DNA from: Saccharibacter floricola DSM 15669
GTDB lineage: Bacteria; Pseudomonadota; Alphaproteobacteria; Acetobacterales; Acetobacteraceae
Assembly (NCBI RefSeq): GCF_000378165.1
Contig: NZ_KB899333.1
Span: 124,001 to 188,000 of the forward strand
Direction of reading: 5' to 3'
DNA: 64,000 nucleotides
Part shown: positions 51,446-61,767 of the stretch, in pieces
Layout of the letters: each line of letters starts with the position of its first letter
Position numbering within the stretch: the first letter of the stretch is position 1
Notes under the pieces: model-generated
Database searches by the model: none
What the model was told of the DNA's origin: nothing
What the model saw: the letters and a program-made list of their open reading frames with translations, nothing else
Position numbers and translations under genes: made by a program

Positions 51446-54298
51446 TTAAAGGTGCTCAATGGAAGGGTTGGTAAGAGCGTGGAGCAAAGCCCTTCTAATC
51501 TTTTCTAAATGAGTGGGATCGGTCAATTTCAGGCCTTGTTCATCATGGAGATAAAACACATCAACAGCGCGTAGTCCGTATGTCGTGACATGAGCGGAAG
51601 AAATCTGCACGCCTTCGCGGTTTAACGTTGCCGTGAGGTCATGCAACAGGGCGGGGCGGTCACGCCCATTGACTTCGACAACACTGTACCATTCGGAAGC
51701 GTCATTATCGACAATCACTCGAGAGGGGATAGGCAGTGCTTCTAGGCGACGGCTGAGAGGCGGTGTTGCGGAAGCCAATGCTTCATTAAGGTTAAGATCT
51801 CCCTTCAAGGCTGCTGTAATACAGTGGCGTACGCGTTCTAGATGGTCTTCTTCTTCAAATGCTTCTCCATATGAATCTTGGATCCAAAAAGAGTCGAGCA
51901 CGGTGCCGTTGCTCAATGTGTGGATACGTGCATCAGCAATAGACGCGCCACAGAGTGCTAAAGCGCCAGCAATTTCTGAGAACACACCAGGTTGGTCGGG
52001 ACAAATAATGGTGAGCTCAGTAATGCCGCGTGACGGGAGGGGGTGGATATCGACGGTAATGCGGTCATTGCCCGCTCTGTTCAGATGGTTGTGCACAAGA
52101 TGGGCATGACGCAGATGAGTTTGTGTATCAAACCCCAACCAATAGCCCGGTCGCCCAAGCTGTAGAAAATGCTGAACGCTCTCTTCAGGTAATGACGTGC
52201 TCAGAGCCTCACGTGTTAGGGCGCGTGTTTGGGTAACGCGCTCATCATTTTCGCTGGCTTGCATGCCGCCGTCTAATACATCAGCGATGCGCGTGTAGAG
52301 GCGATAAAGGAGTGTTGCTTTCCAAGCATTCCACGCACGCGGGCCGACAGCACGAATATCAGAGATCGTGAGCAGAAGCAGCAGGCGGAGGCGCTCTGGG
52401 GATTGAATAATATCGGCAAGATCGAGGATCGTATGCGGGTCATCAATATCGCGCGTAAAGGCAGTGCGTGAGAGGAGGAGATGATGAAGAACAAGCCATG
52501 AAACAGTATCAGTGTCATCAGCTGAGAGATTGAGCTGTTGGCATGTCGTGACGGCAATCTGTGCCCCAATTTCAGAATGTCCTCCACCGCGTCCTTTGCC
52601 AATATCATGCAGTAAAGTCGCGAGGAACAAAGCTTGCCGTGCTTGAAGGTTGCGTGTGAGCCCATAAACAGCTGGAATTTCATCAGCCATATGGCCATTT
52701 TCGATCTGACGTAAAATTCGCACAGCTTCGATGGTATGCTCATCAACGGTGTAAATATGGTACCCGTCAAATTGCGTGCGCCCTAAAATACGGGACCATC
52801 CCGGAAGGAACCGCGCGAGAAGGCCGGTTTCACTCAGGACAGGGAGCCAAAAATTTTTTTCATCGTCGCGTATGGGGGGAGATGGTGCTTTTGGCGCGGG
52901 GGCACAAAGAAGATTGAGAAAAATCCTAATCGTGGCAGGATCATGCTTGAGGCGGGTAATATGGCGTTCGAAACGAATGAGCTGTTGAACGGCGGCTGGG
53001 TGAAGGGGAAGCTCATGGCGGCGGGCGCAATCCAATAATCGAAGAAGAGTCTGAGGATTGCGCGCAAAAGCCGTTGGGTCTGTGAGGCTTAGACATCCAT
53101 CAATTCGGCGGAACTCTTCAGGCCCTTCTTCAACATAAGGTGGGCGACCGCGCTGCTGGTTTTGTAAATAAAGAAGCACGGCGGGTTGTAGAATATGCGT
53201 TAGGCGCATGATGGAGCGCGCCATAAGGAAATAATGGCGCATAAAGCGTTCAACACCGCGTTGACGCCCATGACTAGCATACCCCATACGCGCGCCAATA
53301 ATGGGCTGTACGTCAAATGTGAGACGTTCTTCATTTCGTCCCGTAACGTAATGAAGATGGAGCCGCACTGTCCAAAGAAAGTCCCATACTTTTTCGGCGC
53401 GATAGGTTTCGCGTTCTGTAAAAAGACCAAGCAGAACGCATGCAGGAGCTAAGCCAAGCTCACGACGGAGCGGCGTTGCGCGGGAGATTAGAAGGCCGAG
53501 GGAGGCACGACCAATCCAGTTCAGCACTTGGAGGTCACGAAGCCCCCCGCGGCCGGCTTTGAGATGGGGTTCAACGAGATAGGGCGTTGCGCCGTAATGG
53601 GTATGGCGGTCTTCGCGTTGAGCGATGGCTTCTGTTACAAAATGCTCCAGCGTGGGGCCGGTAAGATAAGCGCGCAGGGCATGATGGAGAGCGTCAGCGC
53701 TTTCTTTATTGCCGTAGAGAGGGCGCAAATCAAGCAAGGCTGTGCAGGTGGTGAGGTCTTCTTGCGCACTCTCAAGGCATGTTGCTTGGGAGCGCGTTGC
53801 ATGCCCCACGCGGAGGCCGAGATCCCATAACGTATAGAGAACATATTCAATACAGCGTAGAAGATTTTCTGACGGCGTATCATCGGTCAAAAAAAGCAAA
53901 TCGACATCACTAAAGGGCGCGAGCAATCCTGCACCGTACCCTCCTGTTGCGCACAGGCAAAATGTTTCGTCTTTGTCTGTATCGCCATTTGGTAAGCCTG
54001 CGTAACCACAAAGATCAACGGCGATTTTATCCATGAGTGTGGCGAGGGCGCGTGCAGCCTCAGTCCCTGACAGATGTCGTTTTTCAAACTCATGACGGAT
54101 ATGTTTACGTTCATTACCCAAATGCCGCCTGAGCCGCTTAACTGCTTTTTCCCGCGGAAGGTTATGCAGAGCAGCAGGAGGGCGTGTGGCTACGTTTTGT
54201 TGGTCGGCTTGGGGCATACCGTGAGATCTGTCGGAGTCGGGGTGAAAGGAGCGTGGTGTTTTCGTTTCAGTGTTGCGCAGTCTCATCATGACGTTCAA
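51446..54298 (-). CDS. glnD: Bifunctional [protein-PII] uridylyltransferase/uridylyl-removing enzyme
   Basis: GlnD senses glutamine and uridylylates or deuridylylates PII. The 950-residue protein has an N-terminal nucleotidyltransferase site GGYGAGLLAPFSDVD (Asp131, Asp133), a helical domain, an HD phosphohydrolase (ATLLHDIGKGRGGGHSE) and two C-terminal ACT domains that bind glutamine (ELTIICPDQPGVFSEIAG and VNGRDRPALLHDLTATLN). It starts TTG at 54298, overlapping the mutS stop (TTGA). The gltBD genes at 20 kb lie in the same nitrogen circuit. Confidence 0.95.
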   Translation of the reverse strand: MNVMMRLRNTETKTPRSFHPDSDRSHGMPQADQQNVATRPPAALHNLPREKAVKRLRRHLGNERKHIRHEFEKRHLSGTEAARALATLMDKIAVDLCGYAGLPNGDTDKDETFCLCATGGYGAGLLAPFSDVDLLFLTDDTPSENLLRCIEYVLYTLWDLGLRVGHATRSQATCLESAQEDLTTCTALLDLRPLYGNKESADALHHALRAYLTGPTLEHFVTEAIAQREDRHTHYGATPYLVEPHLKAGRGGLRDLQVLNWIGRASLGLLISRATPLRRELGLAPACVLLGLFTERETYRAEKVWDFLWTVRLHLHYVTGRNEERLTFDVQPIIGARMGYASHGRQRGVERFMRHYFLMARSIMRLTHILQPAVLLYLQNQQRGRPPYVEEGPEEFRRIDGCLSLTDPTAFARNPQTLLRLLDCARRHELPLHPAAVQQLIRFERHITRLKHDPATIRIFLNLLCAPAPKAPSPPIRDDEKNFWLPVLSETGLLARFLPGWSRILGRTQFDGYHIYTVDEHTIEAVRILRQIENGHMADEIPAVYGLTRNLQARQALFLATLLHDIGKGRGGGHSEIGAQIAVTTCQQLNLSADDTDTVSWLVLHHLLLSRTAFTRDIDDPHTILDLADIIQSPERLRLLLLLTISDIRAVGPRAWNAWKATLLYRLYTRIADVLDGGMQASENDERVTQTRALTREALSTSLPEESVQHFLQLGRPGYWLGFDTQTHLRHAHLVHNHLNRAGNDRITVDIHPLPSRGITELTIICPDQPGVFSEIAGALALCGASIADARIHTLSNGTVLDSFWIQDSYGEAFEEEDHLERVRHCITAALKGDLNLNEALASATPPLSRRLEALPIPSRVIVDNDASEWYSVVEVNGRDRPALLHDLTATLNREGVQISSAHVTTYGLRAVDVFYLHDEQGLKLTDPTHLEKIRRALLHALTNPSIEHL

Positions 54299-56967
54299 GA
54301 AAAACCTTTCGTCATCATATCTTTAAGCCGATAGAGTGCCGCATGTGCATCACGTGGAGAGAGCGCATCGGGGTCAATCTCGTCCAAAGCCGCATGGAGG
54401 GCTGAAGGTTCGGGAAAGAGTTCGTCTTCGTCTGGCTTGGCAGAGGGGGGGGATGTCTCAAAGAGGGGAAGTTCTTGTGTCTCATCAGGAGAGACGAGAT
54501 TTTTTTGCTCATCTTCTAGGCGAGTGAGGAGCGTCTTTGCCCGTCGGATTACAAAAGAAGGGATACCGGCGAGACGGGCAACATGGAGGCCCCAGCTTTT
54601 ATGAGCACTTCCGGGTTTGACTTCATGTTGGAAGACAACGTGACCGTCCCACTCTTGCACAGCCATGGTGTAAGCCGCAAGCTTAGGAAGTGTGTGTAAC
54701 AGCCCGCTGAGTTCGTGGAAATGCGTCGCAAAAATGGTGCGTGATCCAAGTTGGGAGTGCAGTGCTTCCAATGTGGCCCATGCGATCGAAAGTCCATCTA
54801 AGGTCGAGGTGCCGCGGCCAATTTCATCAACGACAACAAAAGAGCGCGGCCCTGCTTGGTTTAAGATAGCGGCTGTTTCCGTCATTTCCACCATGAAGGT
54901 GGATCGTCCACGAGCGAGGTCATCTGCGCCACCGACACGGGAAAAAAGCCGGTCGACCACGCCAATCTCAGCACTTTCTGCGGCAACGGGAAGGCCGGCT
55001 TGGGCGAGAATAACGGCTAGGGCTGTTTGGCGCAGAAAAGTGGATTTCCCCGCCATATTAGGGCCGGTGAGCAGCATGACGTGCTTTTCTGGCGGTAGGG
55101 CGCAATGGTTGGGGATGAAACGCGCTTCTGGTGAGGCGCTGCGTTTAAGGGCTGCTTCAACAACGGGATGACGCCCCGCTTGAATGGAGAATTCTTTACT
55201 ATCCGAAACTATAGGGCGGCACCAACCGCCTTTGTCTAACAAGGCCGCACAAGAGGTGAGAACGTCTAGTTCAGCAAGGGCGCTGGCGATCTCATCAAGT
55301 TCAGGTGTTTGGAGAATATGCTCAACGAGCGTGTTAAAGATGTGCCGCTCAAGCTGCATGGCCTGTTCGGACGAATCGAGGATCGCTTTATCAAGAGCGA
55401 TAAGCTCATCATTAGCAAAGCGCGTGAGGCTGGCCGTGCCTTGGCGAACGTAAAGATCGTCCCGTTGGCGAAGCTTCGCGCCTGTGGAGGATGGCACCTC
55501 AATGACATAGCCGAGCTGGTTATGATGGCGAATGCGTAAATTGGTGACGCCATACTCTTCCGATAAACGTACTTGAAGCTGGGCGAGTGTGCGGCGGCTA
55601 TCGTCACGCAGGCTGCGAAGGCGGTCAAGCTCTGTGTCAAAGCCCGCCGCAATGACACCGCCATCTTCAATCTTCACGGGGAGTTCGTGGGCCAGCCCAT
55701 GATCGAGCCGCTCAAGCAGGGTATCGGCTCGTCCATACAAGGCGGAACCAATCGCCCGGATTGCCTGCGGCATATCGTCAGAAGAAAAGGCCGCGAGCTG
55801 TTCGGTTACATGGTTAGCGCTACGGAGTGTGTCGCGGACTGAGGCAAGATCCCGCGGGAGTGGACGCCCGCTGGAGATACGCCCAAGGGCACGAGAGCAG
55901 TCCGGTGTCTGACGAAGCGTTTGACGAAGCTGTGGGGTGAGCTCTTTTTGGGCATGCAGCCAAAGCCAACCCTCTTGTCGTCGTTCAATGCGAAGAAGGT
56001 CTGTAACGGGGGTGGAAATCCACCGTGCCAGAAGACGCATTCCCGCAGCGCTATTGGTGTGGTTTACGCTGGTAAAAAGCGTGTGTTCTGTTCCGCCATC
56101 GCGGGAGCGGAGTAGGTCTAGGCTGGCGCGTGTGGCGGGGTCTAGCCCCATAATCTGTCCATGCCCTTCGGGGATAGGCGGGCTAAGGCGGGGGAGACGC
56201 CCTGCTTGGCTGCGGCGGACATAATGCAGCAATGTTGCGCAGGCGATGAGCTGCTCGTCTGGGAAGTCCCCCAGCGCTTCACTATGAGCGACATGATAGG
56301 CTTCTGCGATTAAGGCATCAGCTTTATCAAGAGAGAGGCGTGTGGTGGATGGTGTGAGACGTTCTTGGTGCTCTTCGGGAATAAGGGCGGGATCAGCCAA
56401 AATTTCTGAGGGATCAAGCCGGGCGAGAAGTTCTGTCAGATTAGCCGTGGGTTGGGAGACAGTTTCAACAGAGCCGGTTGAAATATCAATCCAAGCAGCC
56501 CCTAAAGGGGATTTGCGACGTTTTACTGGAGCTGTGATCGCGAGGAGAATATTAGGGCGCCCGGCCTCAAGCAGTTCATCCTCAGTCAGCGTGCCGGGAG
56601 TGATAACGCGTGTAATTTCGCGCTTTAATGGGCCTTTTTGGCCCTTCTTGGGCGTTTCTGTTTGTTCCGCAACGGCCACGCGAAAGCCACGGCGGATTAG
56701 ACGTGAGAGATAGGCTTGGGCAGTTCCCACGGGAACACCGCACATAGGAATCGGTTGGTCTTCATGGGTGCCGCGATGGGTGAGAGTAATGTCGAGTGCC
56801 GTAGCGGCCGTTTCGGCATCACCAAAGAACATCTCGTAGAAATCACCCATGCGAAAGAAAAGCAGCGCATCCGGTTCCTGAGCCTTCAGTGTGAACCATT
56901 GAGCCATGGTGGGTGTGGCTTTTTTTACTGAAGACGTCAGAGACGGTGAGGCGCTGATATCGGGCAT
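54295..56967 (-). CDS. mutS: DNA mismatch repair protein MutS
   Basis: MutS recognises mispairs and starts repair. The 890-residue protein has the mismatch-reading motif FFRMGDFYEMF near the N-terminus, a connector, clamp, Walker A TGPNMAGKSTF, the signature VVVDEIGRGTSTLDG and the C-terminal helix-turn-helix. It is normal length. The glnD start overlaps its stop by 4 bp, so the two may be one transcript. Confidence 0.96.
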   Translation of the reverse strand: MPDISASPSLTSSVKKATPTMAQWFTLKAQEPDALLFFRMGDFYEMFFGDAETAATALDITLTHRGTHEDQPIPMCGVPVGTAQAYLSRLIRRGFRVAVAEQTETPKKGQKGPLKREITRVITPGTLTEDELLEAGRPNILLAITAPVKRRKSPLGAAWIDISTGSVETVSQPTANLTELLARLDPSEILADPALIPEEHQERLTPSTTRLSLDKADALIAEAYHVAHSEALGDFPDEQLIACATLLHYVRRSQAGRLPRLSPPIPEGHGQIMGLDPATRASLDLLRSRDGGTEHTLFTSVNHTNSAAGMRLLARWISTPVTDLLRIERRQEGWLWLHAQKELTPQLRQTLRQTPDCSRALGRISSGRPLPRDLASVRDTLRSANHVTEQLAAFSSDDMPQAIRAIGSALYGRADTLLERLDHGLAHELPVKIEDGGVIAAGFDTELDRLRSLRDDSRRTLAQLQVRLSEEYGVTNLRIRHHNQLGYVIEVPSSTGAKLRQRDDLYVRQGTASLTRFANDELIALDKAILDSSEQAMQLERHIFNTLVEHILQTPELDEIASALAELDVLTSCAALLDKGGWCRPIVSDSKEFSIQAGRHPVVEAALKRSASPEARFIPNHCALPPEKHVMLLTGPNMAGKSTFLRQTALAVILAQAGLPVAAESAEIGVVDRLFSRVGGADDLARGRSTFMVEMTETAAILNQAGPRSFVVVDEIGRGTSTLDGLSIAWATLEALHSQLGSRTIFATHFHELSGLLHTLPKLAAYTMAVQEWDGHVVFQHEVKPGSAHKSWGLHVARLAGIPSFVIRRAKTLLTRLEDEQKNLVSPDETQELPLFETSPPSAKPDEDELFPEPSALHAALDEIDPDALSPRDAHAALYRLKDMMTKGFS

Positions 56968-57076
56968 AGAACCGTGCAGATGTGGAGACAGAGATATTAA
57001 ATTTTCATTATACGGAAAAAATTAGTCTTGTCTGCTCTCTCTTGCGAGAAGGTGAAAAGCTTTTAATCTATGGTGC

Positions 57077-57553
57077 ATGAGTACAGCACCCCAACAGTCT
57101 ATCGCGTTTGATGATGTTTTTCCGGTTGCCCAAGGGCTTTTGGAGGCAGAATCAGATCCTATTGCTAATATGGCCAATCTTTCAGCTCTGCTTTACGAGG
57201 CGTTGCCTGATGTGAACTGGGTTGGGTTCTACATCATGCGTGATGCAGAGCTTGTTTTAGGCCCGTTTCAGGGACGGTTAGCCTGCACGCGCATTCCCGT
57301 TGGACGGGGTGTGTGTGGCGTTGCGGCGCAGTCACATTCTGTGCAGCGCGTGGCGGATGTGCACCAATTTGATGGTCACATTGCGTGTGATGGTGCGACC
57401 GAATCGGAAATTGTGATTCCCATCATAGTGAACGGCGCGGTGTACGGGGTGTTGGATATTGATAGCCCACGGAAAGATCGCTTTTCTGAGGATGATCAGC
57501 AGAAGCTCGTTGCACTCGTTAAATTACTTGAAGCTGTTTTACTGGCGCTGTAG
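57077..57553 (+). CDS. msrC: Free methionine-(R)-sulfoxide reductase (GAF type)
   Basis: The 158-residue GAF-domain enzyme reduces free methionine-R-sulfoxide. Cys70, Cys80 and Cys104 have the same spacing (10 and 24) as the E. coli catalytic set. Other hallmarks are NWVGFYIMRDAELVLGPFQG and SEIVIPIIVNGAVYGVLDIDS. It is divergent from mutS (109-bp gap with promoters for both) and its end overlaps convergent murJ by 15 bp. Confidence 0.93.
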   Translation: MSTAPQQSIAFDDVFPVAQGLLEAESDPIANMANLSALLYEALPDVNWVGFYIMRDAELVLGPFQGRLACTRIPVGRGVCGVAAQSHSVQRVADVHQFDGHIACDGATESEIVIPIIVNGAVYGVLDIDSPRKDRFSEDDQQKLVALVKLLEAVLLAL

Positions 57554-59098
57554 GCGGCGCTTGACCATTTTGCTCAGCTCGGAAGGGCTGAGCACTCGGA
57601 AGAAGATGAGCAAAAGAGCGTAAATCAGCGCGCTGGATATAATCAGCGCGCTGAGCATCATTAAGCGCGGCAGAGCGTGCCATGTTGGAAGGGTAGGGGC
57701 GAAGAGCCATTCTCCGCCAAAGGCCCATCCTGCCATCAGCACAGCAGATAGAGCGATGAGCGAGCTGCGTTTGACACTGTGTGCTGTTGGGCGGAAGGCT
57801 TCGCGTTTATAGAGCATAATCCCTAAAATGAGCATATTCACACAAGCGGCGATGGTACTGGCAAGCGGCGGTGCGATATGGGCAAGAGTGCGATAGAGCA
57901 GGAGGTTCAACACAAGGTTCAGCGTGAGTGTGAGGAACCCCACACGGACGGGGGTTGCGGTATCGCCTTCAGCAAAAAAGGCCGGCGCTAAGAGTTTGAC
58001 GACAATAAAAGCGGGGAGGCCGAGCGCATAAGCGCGCAACGCTTCACCTGAATGGATGACATCGCGTGCGGTGAAATGGCCATAGCCAAACAAGCCAGCG
58101 ATAATCGCAGGAGCTAAGGCGAGCAACCCCATGGTTGCCGGAAGGGTAAGGAGTAACGCGTAGTCCAGCGCTTTATTGAGGCTTGCCTGCATAGCAGGAC
58201 GGTCTTGATCGGTCACATGGCGGGTCAGGAGTGGCAACAATGTTGTGCCTAATGCTGCGCCTAAGACACCAAGGGGGAGTTGATTGACGCGATCAGCGAA
58301 ATAGAGCCACGAAATAGAACCCGTCGGTAAGAGGGTAGCAATGATTGTATCAATCGTCAGGTTGATCTGTGTGACACCAGAGCCGATTAAGCCGGGAACC
58401 ATCCGTCTGATAAGAAGTTTTACGTCGCGCGACAGCATGGGGAGGGAAATGATGGGCAGGACACCGACGCGTTTTGCAGCCCAAAGCAGCCCGCCAAGTT
58501 GCACAATGCCAGAGACTGTAATGCCCCACGCGCTGATGCGCGCGACATTGTGTGGGCAGAAGAACGCCCCAAGGAGAATGGCGGTAATCCCGACAACATT
58601 AAACGAGACATAGGCCGCTGATGCTGCACTAAAATGGTTCCGCCCATTGAGCACACCGGCGACGAGTGCCGCTCCGCAAATCAGAACGGTGTATGGCATG
58701 GTGATGCGGGTAAGCTGCACAGCGAGTGCGAAACGCTCTGCGCCGCCATGGCGGAAGCCCGGCGCTGTGAGGTCAATGAGCCACGGCATACAGAGTTCAG
58801 CAATGACGGTCAGCAAAATAAGCCACGTCAAAAGCAGTGAGAAGGCCTGCCCAGCAAGGACGAGTGCACTATGGCGGCCCTCTTTTTCATAGCGTGCTGT
58901 AAAGAGCGGCACAAAGGCTGCGCTTAGTGCGCCTTCCCCAAAAAGGCTGCGGAACATATTGGGCAGGCGCAGGGCAAATTGATACGCATCTTGAACCGGG
59001 CCAGCCCCTAAGAACATGGCGAGCAGTTGATCTCGGACAAGCCCGAGAAGGCGGGAGAGCATCGTCCATCCGCCAACGGTTAAAAGATTACGCAGCAC
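57539..59098 (-). CDS. murJ: Lipid II flippase MurJ
   Basis: MurJ flips lipid-linked peptidoglycan precursor across the inner membrane. The 519-residue protein starts RNLLTVGGWTMLSRLLGLVRDQLLAMFLGAG, typical of MviN/MurJ, and has about 14 helices, including PNMFRSLFGEGALSAAFVPLF and the central acidic/basic positions in SWLYFADRVNQLPLGVLGAALGT. The gpx gene lies 39 bp away on the same strand. It is likely expressed from a shared transcript. Confidence 0.95.
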   Translation of the reverse strand: MLRNLLTVGGWTMLSRLLGLVRDQLLAMFLGAGPVQDAYQFALRLPNMFRSLFGEGALSAAFVPLFTARYEKEGRHSALVLAGQAFSLLLTWLILLTVIAELCMPWLIDLTAPGFRHGGAERFALAVQLTRITMPYTVLICGAALVAGVLNGRNHFSAASAAYVSFNVVGITAILLGAFFCPHNVARISAWGITVSGIVQLGGLLWAAKRVGVLPIISLPMLSRDVKLLIRRMVPGLIGSGVTQINLTIDTIIATLLPTGSISWLYFADRVNQLPLGVLGAALGTTLLPLLTRHVTDQDRPAMQASLNKALDYALLLTLPATMGLLALAPAIIAGLFGYGHFTARDVIHSGEALRAYALGLPAFIVVKLLAPAFFAEGDTATPVRVGFLTLTLNLVLNLLLYRTLAHIAPPLASTIAACVNMLILGIMLYKREAFRPTAHSVKRSSLIALSAVLMAGWAFGGEWLFAPTLPTWHALPRLMMLSALIISSALIYALLLIFFRVLSPSELSKMVKRRLQRQ

Positions 59099-59137
59099 GG
59101 CACAGGCCTTGGGGAAAAGAGGGCATGAGAAGAAGGG

Positions 59138-59632
59138 TTAATACTTAAAGGTGGTGCGCTGCACTTCTTCGAGAAAACGCGGTGCATCAGGGCGTGTCAG
59201 CGGGGTAAACCACCGTTGAAGCTTACCTTCACGATTGATGAGATATTTGTAGAAGTTCCAGCGTGGATGTGAGAGGAAGCCTCCTTCATCTGCGAGCCAG
59301 CGGAAGAGTGGGATCGCATGAGGGCCACGCACAGCACTTTTTGCTGCGAGCGGGAAGCTCACCCCATAACGCCGCTGGCAGAACCCTTGGATATCGTCTG
59401 CTGAACCGGGTTCTTGCTTACCAAAATCATTGCTCGGCACCCCTAATATAATCAAACCATTCGGTGTGGAATGGCCCAAGGTACGCCAGAGATATTGCAG
59501 AGCTTCATATTGGGGAGTGAACCCACATTCAGACGCTGTATTGACGATCAGGAGAGGGCGCCCCTTCCATTGGGAAAGGTCAATCTCTCCCCCTTCAAGA
59601 GCGGGGAGGCGGAAATCATAGGCCGTTGTCAT
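59138..59632 (-). CDS. Glutathione peroxidase (Cys type)
   Basis: This 164-residue enzyme reduces peroxides with a cysteine thiol. The catalytic Cys36 is in IVNTASECGFTPQY, with partners Gln (in FGKQEPG) and Trp-Asn (WNFYKYL). Bacterial members often use thioredoxin rather than glutathione, but glutathione synthase is encoded here. It has no signal peptide, so cytosolic. It is 39 bp upstream of murJ on the same strand. Confidence 0.9.
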   Translation of the reverse strand: MTTAYDFRLPALEGGEIDLSQWKGRPLLIVNTASECGFTPQYEALQYLWRTLGHSTPNGLIILGVPSNDFGKQEPGSADDIQGFCQRRYGVSFPLAAKSAVRGPHAIPLFRWLADEGGFLSHPRWNFYKYLINREGKLQRWFTPLTRPDAPRFLEEVQRTTFKY

Positions 59633-59675
59633 TGTCTTATTCCGTCATAAGCGAGGGGAGGAGAGAGAGGGTGAG

Positions 59676-60647
59676 TTATTCTAAAGCAGGAGGCCGGTCG
59701 AGCAGCTCATCACGAGCGCGTTCAGGTGTGACTTCTCCTGACAGGAGGCGTGTGATGGTGTTTATGATAGGGGTCTCAATTCCGTGTTGCTTCCCGAGCT
59801 TTTGGAGGGTTGGCGCGGTAAGCACCCCTTCAGAGACGGTGCTGCGTTGGGCAAGAATAGAATCCAGACTTTCCCCCCGACCAAGCGCGATCCCGAGGCT
59901 ATAATTGCGAGACCCCGGGCCCGTGGCCGTAAGAATGAGATCCCCCATGCCTGCTAAACCATAGATGGTGCGGGCTTGTCCGCCCATTGTTTCAATCAAG
60001 CGGCCAAGTTCCGCTAAAGAGCGGGTAATGAGTGCAGCGCGGGCATTTTCTCCCATCTCTGCACCAACGGTAATCCCAGCCCCAATGGCGATGACATTTT
60101 TAGCCGCCCCGGCCATCTGCACACCAAAAGGATCATTGCTGGCATAAAGGCGTAATGTCGGGGTGGTAAGGCGTTTTGCGAGGTCTTGAGCAAAGGACAG
60201 GTCTGATGCTGCGAGTGTTGCAGCGGCAGGGAGGCCCTTAGCGATTTCAATGGCGAAGTTGGGGCCAGAAAGAACAGCAGCTGGATGGTCTGGCATGGTT
60301 TGCGTCAGCACCTCTAGCGGCAATGCAAAGGTGCCTTGTTCCATCCCTTTGCAGCAGGTGATAACCGGCACATGAGCAGGAAGGTTTTTTTCGAGTGCTA
60401 GGGACGTATCGCGCAGTGCTTGGGTGGGGACGACTAGCAGTACAATATCGGCCTCATGAGGGAGGCTATTGGTCACAGACACACGTTCTGGCAAGCGCAC
60501 ATCTGGCAGGCGCGGCATAGAGCGTGTGTCCGGAGCAACAGGGCTGCGTGTCCATAGGGACACGTTGGCGATTTGAGCGGCGCTGCAAGCGAGGGCCGTG
60601 CCCCATGCCCCAGCGCCGATCACGGCGATATGAGGAAGCCGGGTCAT
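59676..60647 (-). CDS. gpsA: Glycerol-3-phosphate dehydrogenase [NAD(P)+]
   Basis: GpsA makes sn-glycerol-3-phosphate for phospholipids. The 323-residue protein has the Rossmann motif GAGAWGTALA near the start, the catalytic-loop sequence KNVIAIGAGI and the C-terminal GLAGMGDLILTATGPGSRNY signature. It overlaps tsaD by 4 bp, a common pair in alphaproteobacteria. Reducing glycerol-phosphate supply is important in envelope growth, fitting the many envelope genes nearby. Confidence 0.96.
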   Translation of the reverse strand: MTRLPHIAVIGAGAWGTALACSAAQIANVSLWTRSPVAPDTRSMPRLPDVRLPERVSVTNSLPHEADIVLLVVPTQALRDTSLALEKNLPAHVPVITCCKGMEQGTFALPLEVLTQTMPDHPAAVLSGPNFAIEIAKGLPAAATLAASDLSFAQDLAKRLTTPTLRLYASNDPFGVQMAGAAKNVIAIGAGITVGAEMGENARAALITRSLAELGRLIETMGGQARTIYGLAGMGDLILTATGPGSRNYSLGIALGRGESLDSILAQRSTVSEGVLTAPTLQKLGKQHGIETPIINTITRLLSGEVTPERARDELLDRPPALE

Positions 60648-61735
60648 GGCAATGTCTCCACGGAAGAAGATCGATAGGGTTGGCGCTCAGAAAGCGGCCA
60701 ACGTGGACGGGGTGCTATGGTAATATCGTTAGGCCTTTCCCCTTGGGCAAGGCGTTCTAACGCAGCCCAGCCAATCATAACCGCGTTATCGGTGCAAAGC
60801 CTTAATGGAGGGGCGAGGAAAGGGATAGCGTGCCGTTCGGCAACGCTTTCCAGTCGTGCGCGTAAGGTACGATTAGCGGCGACGCCCCCCGCAACGACAA
60901 GGGCAGTGGCTTGCGGTGCTAGAGCGAGGGCATGTTCGGCCCGGTCTGCCATCACATCTGCGACAGCACGTTGGAAGGAGGCCGCAAGGTCAGCGGCAAC
61001 GCGGTGAGAGAGGGCGGCCTTCCCGTAAGGTTCAATCAAGCGAGAAACGGCTGTTTTAAGGCCAGAGAAGGAAAAATCACATCCGTCCCGCCCTTTGAGC
61101 GGGCGCGGAAGGGAGTAGGCCGTGTCGTCACCTTCAGTTGCCAATTTTTCCAAAGCAGGGCCGCCGGGCCAGCCGAGACCGAGCATTTTGGCGACTTTAT
61201 CAAAAGCCTCACCTGCTGAATCATCAATCGTGCCACCTAAACGACGATAATGCCCCGTTTCTTCGACACTCACGCATTGGCAATGCCCACCAGAGACGAG
61301 CATAGCAAGGTAAGGGAAGGAGAGCGTGATTCCCTCATCAGCAAGAGCGCTGGGAAGGCGTGGCGTCAAAATATGTCCTTCGATATGATTGATGCCTATA
61401 AAAGGTTTCCCCTGTGAAAGAGCGAGCCCTTTTGCGTAGTTACTCCCAACGATGAGCCCTCCAATAAGACCGGGGCCTGTGGTCGCAGCAAAGTGGGCAA
61501 TATCACCTAAAGTAAGGCCAGCGCGCTCGAGGGTGAGATCAACCAAATTTGGCAGAATATCAAGGTGTGCGCGGGCTGCAATTTCCGGTACAACACCACC
61601 GAGAGCGGCATGACTTTCCTGCGACAAAAGGGCTTCAGAAAGGACGGTTCCGTTGGCGTCAAGGATCGCACACGCGGTATCATCGCACGATGTTTCGATC
61701 GCAAGCAAAGGGGTAACAGAGGCAAGACTGGGCAT
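60644..61735 (-). CDS. tsaD: tRNA N6-threonylcarbamoyladenosine biosynthesis protein TsaD
   Basis: TsaD transfers the threonylcarbamoyl group to A37 of ANN-decoding tRNAs with TsaB and TsaE. Metal ligands His117 and His121 are in INHIEGHIL; LAIETSCDDT is the N-terminal nucleotide-binding segment and VVAGGVAANRTLR the C-terminal one. It is 363 residues from ATG 61735; the upstream extension is not conserved. Divergent from hemC with only 32 bp between the starts. Confidence 0.95.
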   Translation of the reverse strand: MPSLASVTPLLAIETSCDDTACAILDANGTVLSEALLSQESHAALGGVVPEIAARAHLDILPNLVDLTLERAGLTLGDIAHFAATTGPGLIGGLIVGSNYAKGLALSQGKPFIGINHIEGHILTPRLPSALADEGITLSFPYLAMLVSGGHCQCVSVEETGHYRRLGGTIDDSAGEAFDKVAKMLGLGWPGGPALEKLATEGDDTAYSLPRPLKGRDGCDFSFSGLKTAVSRLIEPYGKAALSHRVAADLAASFQRAVADVMADRAEHALALAPQATALVVAGGVAANRTLRARLESVAERHAIPFLAPPLRLCTDNAVMIGWAALERLAQGERPNDITIAPRPRWPLSERQPYRSSSVETLP

Positions 61736-61767
61736 AATAATCTCATTATGCCGAATAATTTTCTTGC